Positions 58,301-64,000 of a DNA stretch of 64,000 nt are shown in pieces; position 1 is the first letter of the stretch, and every line of letters starts with the position of its first letter. The notes under the pieces were generated by a model. That model did not search any database. It was given only the letters and a program-made list of their open reading frames with translations, and was not told the DNA's origin. The position numbers were made by a program, and so were the translations under genes. Source of the stretch: Diploscapter coronatus (Eukaryota; Nematoda; Chromadorea; Rhabditida; Rhabditidae); contig OZ038423.1 in NCBI GenBank assembly GCA_964036155.1, positions 27,419,249-27,483,248 on the forward strand, written 5' to 3'.

Positions 58301-61300
58301 CTAAGTTTCGACCCATAATGACCGTGCGCAAATTCTTATAAATCCAGTTTCCCCGTTTCTCTTTCCCTATGAAATAATTACCTATATCCTCTAATGTATT
58401 AGGATACTCCACCAAAACCAGAAAATATACGACAATGAAAACCTGAAGCCATTCCGTAAATAGTCTTTACTCTACACATTTATAAATATAAAACGCAACT
58501 CTCCTACTTTTTCTGGAGAAATGGCTATTTACCTATCGTTGATTTTCCTATTGATTTATGCCAGACCAGGTTAGATTTTGGGCGAAAACAAAAGATTAGG
58601 TAATTTGGAAGTTTTAGGACATGCTGAAATTGGCGCCTCTTCAGACTTAAATTGCGATTTTGGTAGTTTGTGCAGGTGGAGAAATGTCACCGGGTCAGGT
58701 ATGGCAACCATTTCAATAATCTTTGTCAATTTTAGTCTCGTTAAAGTTTAAGATTTCAAATACAAGAAGCGAAATTTTGAAACGTTTTTATAAATTTTAG
58801 CCGACTCTGGAGATTTTGGTATTTCGAACCGAGTTGAGCCCGGACCTGGGACTTTCATCATGCCTATGGAAGAGGGAGATGGTAAGTTGAGATACCATTT
58901 TTACCAAAACTGATACCAGCTTTACCAAAAATCCCATTATTTCAGAGTCCGGCTTTGCCTATACGATGGGTTTGATGGGACGAACCGTAGCCCTTTTGGT
59001 ATCCGAAGTGGTAAATTGCCAGCTGGGTGGTGCAAGTTTGCAATATTGGTACTACAAAACGGGTCCCGCCGCGTCACTGGAAGTCTGCATCCGACAACCA
59101 CCCGGGAATTTGGAACCGACTGGACTAAGGTAAGAAATTTTGATCAAAAACTTATAGGTTTCACAATTTGGTTTAATTACTCTTTCAAATTTACGGCCTT
59201 AATATGCCTCGTGGATATCTATAATTTTGCAATAAGTTTCAAAAAAGTCGCTGGATGTGCGAAACCAAAAATAACTTTAGTATGTCTCTAGTCAAGTTCT
59301 ATTCTCTGATACACCTCAAACTTAGCTTGATTTAAACCAAGAAAAGTTTATTTGGTCTATGGAATTTGCCATAATTTTACCGATAAGTTTCACACATTTT
59401 CAAGAAAGAATAAGCAATCCTGCTATTAATCTATCACCGTCTTTCACGCCTATATTTCGAAAAATGACATAACATTTTAGATGCTACGAAGGTGCCTCGC
59501 CGAACTATGGCAGAGTGTGGAGCTTTCGAGCAATCGAGTTACCCCCGATTGGTCAGCCCTTCGAGGTAATTATTCAAAAACCATCAAATTTCGAAACCAT
59601 TCCCAAAATTTAGCTAATTTTCCGCTCCTACTACAGCCCGCCTACCGATATCATAGCCCTTGACAACATCACCTATTCTGCCGCTCTATGTCGTAAGTTT
59701 TCAATTCTATCTACAAACATTTAACCTGTTTACGAAGTTTTGCCAAAAACTCATTTCGTTGTGACCTTTCAGCCGAAAATTCTACCCAACTCACCCACCA
59801 CTCGGCAATTCGGCCAAAGAGAAGTCCACCTTTGATCGGAATAAAGGATTGGGAAGCCTATCGAAGATCTCAACACTACAAGGGCGAACCGATGATAATT
59901 GTCGCTCAGGACGTGGGACAGCCCACCACTACTACGCCATCGACAACCACAACATTTGACTTCGAAAGAAGCGCCCTCCTCGGGACCCATTTCGTCTTCA
60001 AGGACCCAATCCTGCAACCAACCTCAACCACCACGACTACCATTCTACCATCTTCTTCAAGCCCCACCTCGACAGCGACAGAGCCACCAAAATCTTCTAG
60101 TACCACTAGTACCACCGAGCTACCATCTACCAGCTCAGAATCGTCGACTATAATTTCTACGACTGCAGTGACCACGACGTCAAACCCGAACCAAGGAAGT
60201 GATTCCATTGAGAACTTCGTCAAATTCATAAAACAGACCGCTCCAGTCCTTCCCTATATTCCATCTTTCGTACGGAGCTTGACAGGGCTGGATCCGCGAT
60301 ACGCCTCGGCTGCGATTGGCTCTGCCGATCTATCAAATTCCGCAGCATTCACGCTACCCGAAGCACCACCTACTTTAATCCCGGAAATTCCTGAAATCCC
60401 CGATATGAGGCGGGCACCGGTGCACACCACCCAAATCTACCACACCGATATGGACACCAGTCAGATCAACAATAATAATCCTTCTACGGAGGATTCGGAA
60501 TCTCTGTTGAGCATCGCTGAGAAGGCCGGAATCATTAGTTCTTCCGACTTGAAAACGACGATGCTACCTCCGATTGTTCCAATGAACGCCTACGGACTCG
60601 GCGCGACGAAGCTGCCGATCAAGAAAACGAAGGATGTGGTTCCGATCTACCCTAGGGGCCTTGTAAGATCGAAGTCCAAAACTTTCAAGTCCGATTCCGA
60701 TCTGGCTGAGCACGAGCGAATCAAAGGCTTGAAGAAGGACTGGGACAACCCTGAGAAGCTACTCGCTAAGGTCTTCAAAGCCGCTACGACTTCACATCCA
60801 GAATTGGTTCAACGACCCCAGCTCCGCCCGAAGGCTAATACTCAACCGACTACGACTCAGCCGCTGACGATCTTCAAGAATCCTCTGCCAGTCGAGAATG
60901 AGGTTGCCGGAAAACTCGCTAGTTTGACGAAGAATCTGAGCCCTACTCAACTGAACGAGATCAAGATGTTGCGCAACATTCCCGATTTCCAGGGGTTGGT
61001 CAAAGGCATGGACTTCTCGCTGATCACCAAGGGCAACGCGGGATACCAGGCGCTGAAGAACGAGTTCATCAGGAGGTTGATGATGCGCAATCTCGGACTT
61101 CCGTTCGCGACGAATGAAACCAAAATAGCCCCGAAACCTATTGTCCCAGTAAAAGTCACAAGACGAATGATGGCCGAGAAGCAGAAACGGTTGATGCTGA
61201 ATCGAGAAAGAAGATTCAACAGAAAAAGATTCTATAAAAATCGATAAAATTAGAACTCAAATTTTCATGGCTTGAAAAGTGCTACTTTTTAGGGCTTTTT

Positions 61301-63813
61301 ATAGCATTTTTCAGGCCTGATTTTTCAGCAGAGACCTCAAAAATCTAGTCATTTTCTGCTCAAGTTTCTAAGTTATTAAATAAAGATTTCTATCAACCAA
61401 AATTACATTTTGTTAGGTTTTTAGAAAGGTTCAAAACCTGAAATATCTCTGAATTTTACAAATCTCAAATTTTTAGAATCGACCAACAATGGTGCCGAGG
61501 AGAGTGCGGGTGGAACGTTTGGAGACGATTCTGATTTGATGATGGCCATGTCAAGCAGTTCTAGTTCTATGACGAAAAGCTCGATGCTAACCGATTTTCA
61601 AGGGAATGGTAGGTTCTAAAAAATTTCAAAGAAAAGTCACATTCGCTACCCAGCTTTCCTTTAGAAGCTAATTAAATCGATTGACTCAATAAAGATCTTC
61701 GAAAGAAACGATAAGCTTCAAAATTTTCAAACAACTAGATATAAAAGACATGTGCTATATCCTAGCTGTGCGAAACTCGTATTCTAATTATACAAAAAAT
61801 AGATAATTGACCAACTATCTCACTAATTCCCCGATTTAGAAGTCTCAGTCCCAACCGACTTCGCACCGCCCCCTCCTCGAGACCCGTTTCTGGCTCAATC
61901 CTCATCTAACCTAAACCGACCAGTACATTTAGCAGCGCCTACTGCAAGCGGTGAAGAACTTAGGTAGAACTTTGGAAAAAAAACTATCCTAGACAGTTTT
62001 CAAGACCTATCTCTTACCATAGAATGAGGAATACAATTTTAGATCAGTAACTACCGTACCTCACTCTTCCAACATTGCCGGACCTCGTCAAGGACCACTT
62101 TTCAAACCACGCTGTTCGGGAATAGACTGCACTTTTGACGATCATGTAAGTCACCAATTAACTCAAACTAACTAACGAGCTAATTAGGGAGACAATTAGG
62201 CTAATTAAGAGACTGTGCAATTACGTCACGAGCGAGAAGAACACCTCGAATTTGGTCGACGCTAGAAGTCTTCATGATTGGATGATCACATCTCAAGGGG
62301 TGCTGAATTCGTTGACCGGGATCCCGAACGATCTTTCGAAAAGTTCGTTTTTTTTAGATTACTGAAATTCGATCGAAACGATGTAATAGGTCAAGCTATG
62401 TTATGAACATTTTTTTTCTTAAATCTCGGTCATTGAAGAGCAATATCAATATGACTAAATGATTTTAAAATCCGTATTACTTTGAAATATATCATTTTTC
62501 CCAAAATTTCCAGATGGAGGTTCATTCATCTACGCTGGTGGGAAGGAAATCTCCCCTCTCGACACTTTCATTCTCTCCTCGAATGAGCCTGTGCAAATTA
62601 CCGAACCTTCCCGATTGGACTTTTTCGTTTATCAAGCCGGAATTAAAGGGCGGTTTCGAGTGTGCATCGATAGTTTGGTGGATTGTGCGCTGGTTTTGAA
62701 AGGTTCGGATTGTTTTTTTGCAAAAATAATTTTCTCCTAAATTAATAAAAAAAATTGTAGGTTCTGATATAGATACGGATTCTCAACGATGGAAAAACTA
62801 CTACGTAGAACTACGACCCGGGAAACACGTGGTATGATTTTTGGTAAAAATATTAGATCACCGAATTCCGAACTTAGGTCCATTTTATCGCGGACAAACT
62901 CCAAGACAACTACGCTATTGGGCTAGACCATATTCAACTATTGAACCGATTAGGAACCGCCGCGCAAAATTGTTGATTTTTTCGTGATCGTAATAATTTG
63001 AATAAAATTTTCGTACCTGATTTTGCCACTCTGATATTTGGTCGCTTCCAAAGCAAAGTCATTTTTGTCGCTCTTGTCGACCTGAAATATGCTTTTTCCG
63101 AAGATAATAGTCCTTATTTTCCAATTCTCACTCGGTCATGTTCATTAACGAGTGCAAATCACGCCTCCTTTACTCCCAAAATACGTGTATCGCTAAGAAA
63201 CTATTCCAGACGGCGTGGCATCCTTTTCGTTTTTCTCCCTTATGCAAAAAGAAAACAGAAAATTTCTCGCCTGTATTAAAGAATAGGGCAAAATTATATT
63301 TTATCGCGTGAAAAAAGCGAGAAGTCAAATAATGGTATATAAAATGCACCTAACATTGAAGTACGATAATAGGCGTCTGAAACGCCCGCCGAAATCTACA
63401 AAAGTTTCGCATGCAAAGGGTCTTCGCTAGTCAGCATGATTGAGTAATTGTTTTATTTTTCGGCAATTTCTTATAAAAACTGAACGCTCCATAAGCAGGA
63501 ACAATTTTTCTTTAGGTTTTGAAAACGAGATTATCGTATCCTTTCAAATTTTCAAATATTAACAAATATACCATGTTTCAAATCAGCCTATTGTACCAGC
63601 TATTTGTTTCTAATTTCTAAAACAATTAAAAAAACTGACCTTGAGAATTTTCTTGGCGATTCCAATGACGCACTCCGGTGCGATGTCGCAGAATTTGAAG
63701 TAGACTACCATGGAATGTTTGTCCTGTTCCTGTTTGTAGGCCGGATTCAAACCATACAGACCGAATTTGATAACGCCTTCAAGAAGGTTAGTCTCCTCGA
63801 GCCAGGTTTTTTC
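55345..63813 (-). CDS. SKI2: SKI2-type RNA helicase, C-terminal part (5' end beyond window)
   Basis: Twelve minus-strand exons, all in phase: 63813-63640, 63081-63017, 57961-57877, 57659-57600, 57541-57461, 57217-57107, 56776-56696, 56636-56577, 56537-56451, 56141-56007, 55705-55614, 55456-55345 (380 aa plus stop). The C-terminus [14 protein letters not shown] followed by [15 protein letters not shown], with [15 protein letters not shown] and [11 protein letters not shown], is that of Ski2/SKIV2L; Mtr4 ends differently (FAASLYL). The arch and helical-bundle regions are here; the DExH motor domains lie outside the window. Ski2 feeds mRNA to the cytoplasmic exosome for 3'-5' decay. The intron after 56007 is AAG/GCGAGT. 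The 5055-base intron 57962-63016 holds a whole gene on the other strand. Joining across it rests on phase (AG + A = Arg) and family fit. Confidence 0.85.
58481..58493 (+). promoter_or_regulatory. TATA box of the nested MAM gene
   Basis: TATAAATATAAAA sits 28 bases before the start codon at 58521. The start of transcription would fall close to the ATG, leaving a very short leader. No splice acceptor separates them, so this gene probably keeps its own 5' end and is not trans-spliced. Confidence 0.5.
58521..61247 (+). CDS. Secreted MAM-domain protein with mucin-like region (isoform 1)
   Basis: Seven exons in phase: 58521-58569, 58618-58698, 58801-58881, 58946-59129, 59481-59565, 59614-59692, 59773-61247 (677 aa). 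Residues 1-16 ([16 protein letters not shown]) look like a signal peptide. A MAM domain follows: [13 protein letters not shown] start, [47 protein letters not shown] and [15 protein letters not shown] at its end. The long last exon encodes a Thr/Ser/Pro-rich stretch ([14 protein letters not shown] runs, likely O-glycosylated) and then a basic C-terminal third ending [11 protein letters not shown] domains mediate adhesion or receptor clustering at the cell surface. The whole gene lies in a SKI2 intron on the opposite strand. An AATAAA at 61379 supports transcript termination after this exon. Confidence 0.85.
61379..61384 (+). other. Polyadenylation signal, MAM isoform 1
   Basis: AATAAA 132 bases after the TAA of the long seventh exon and before the next exon at 61477. 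Consistent with an alternative terminal exon. Confidence 0.5.
61477..62976 (+). CDS. Downstream exons of the MAM gene: second MAM domain (isoform 2)
   Basis: Seven further exons join in phase: 61477-61608, 61840-61963, 62043-62145, 62210-62342, 62514-62702, 62761-62828, 62878-62976, ending TAAQNC and TGA. They encode a Ser-rich linker and then a second, diverged MAM-like domain ([74 protein letters not shown]). The first of these exons starts in phase 1, the phase left by exon 6 (59692). Skipping the long exon 7 would therefore give a two-MAM protein without the mucin-like part, while ending in exon 7 gives isoform 1. Splicing from an internal donor in exon 7, or a separate downstream gene, are less likely alternatives. 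Confidence 0.7.
63001..63006 (+). other. Polyadenylation signal, MAM isoform 2
   Basis: AATAAA 25 bases after the stop codon at 62974-62976. It lies 11 bases from the edge of a minus-strand SKI2 exon (63017-63081), so the 3' end of the nested transcript probably overlaps that exon in antisense. Confidence 0.55.
63130..63445 (+). mobile_element. MITE-like repeat, copy 2 (SKI2 intron)
   Basis: Matches 38140-38460 over its whole length with scattered substitutions, e.g. the shared block TAATGGTATATAAAATGCAC. Imperfect inverted ends ACTCGGTCATGTTCATTAAC and, inverted, ACTCAATCATGCTGACTAGC. Lies between SKI2 exons 63017-63081 and 63640-63813. Confidence 0.75.
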
Positions 63814-64000
63814 CTGAAATTTCTTTAAATTTTTAGAAGACCCCTTTAAGAATTTCCATAAATGCCTTGAAATTATTCCTAAATTAACAAAGAAAGACGA
63901 TCTTTTTAACCAATTTTTCCGTAGATTTTTACAAGAAAAAATGGAGAATTTATATTTTTTGTCAGAAATGGCTAAATTTGATGATTTTCTAGAAAAATGC

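Noticed and set aside
57962..58480. Additional SKI2 exon between 57962 and the MAM promoter
   Set aside because: No open, family-like sequence with splice sites is present on the minus strand; the next in-phase exon is at 63017.

Overview
This is AT-rich nematode-type genomic DNA. Short introns with TTTCAG-like acceptors, very long AT- and CT-rich introns in one gene, a worm-style tau-tubulin kinase, a MULE/FLYWCH-type transposase and likely trans-splice acceptors just upstream of start codons all point to a nematode; I cannot name the species. Gene models were assembled by eye from splice sites, reading-frame phase and protein family resemblance. No database search was run.

Layout. 1-3.7 kb: a stub of an Hsp70-like gene, then a tandemly duplicated kelch-repeat gene whose second copy is split by a 1.16 kb element with ~400 bp inverted repeats. 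4.8-6.7 kb (minus): a TTBK/CK1-family kinase in nine exons. 7.7-8.0 kb (plus): a small unknown two-exon gene. 8.04-12.38 kb: what looks like a whole Mutator-like (MULE) DNA transposon. Its minus-strand transposase gene lies between two inverted arrays of a 20-bp repeat with core ATTGCGCAC, and the element is flanked by AAATTTT on both sides. 14.95-15.51 kb (minus): three phase-compatible exons of an unrecognised gene.

15.7-50.7 kb (plus): one 35 kb gene whose 32 exons join in phase into about 1281 residues, recognisable as a RIPOR/FAM65 Rho-interacting polarity regulator. Its introns carry an intron-containing tRNA-Trp, a TTA-flanked inverted-repeat element, a ~320 bp MITE, a CpG-rich island just upstream of the conserved core, and several recurrent short motifs that no gene explains. 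52.3-54.8 kb (minus): ADP/ATP translocase, ten exons, 301 aa. 55.3-63.8 kb and beyond (minus): the C-terminal part of a SKI2-type exosome helicase. One 5 kb intron of it contains, on the opposite strand, a complete secreted MAM-domain gene (58.5-63.0 kb) with its own TATA box and two possible 3' ends.

The main observations for follow-up are the MULE with tandem-array termini, two recurrent intronic motifs (ATARGTTTCAAAA and CATRCTATTTCTC), the nested MAM/SKI2 arrangement and repeated use of GC-AG introns.
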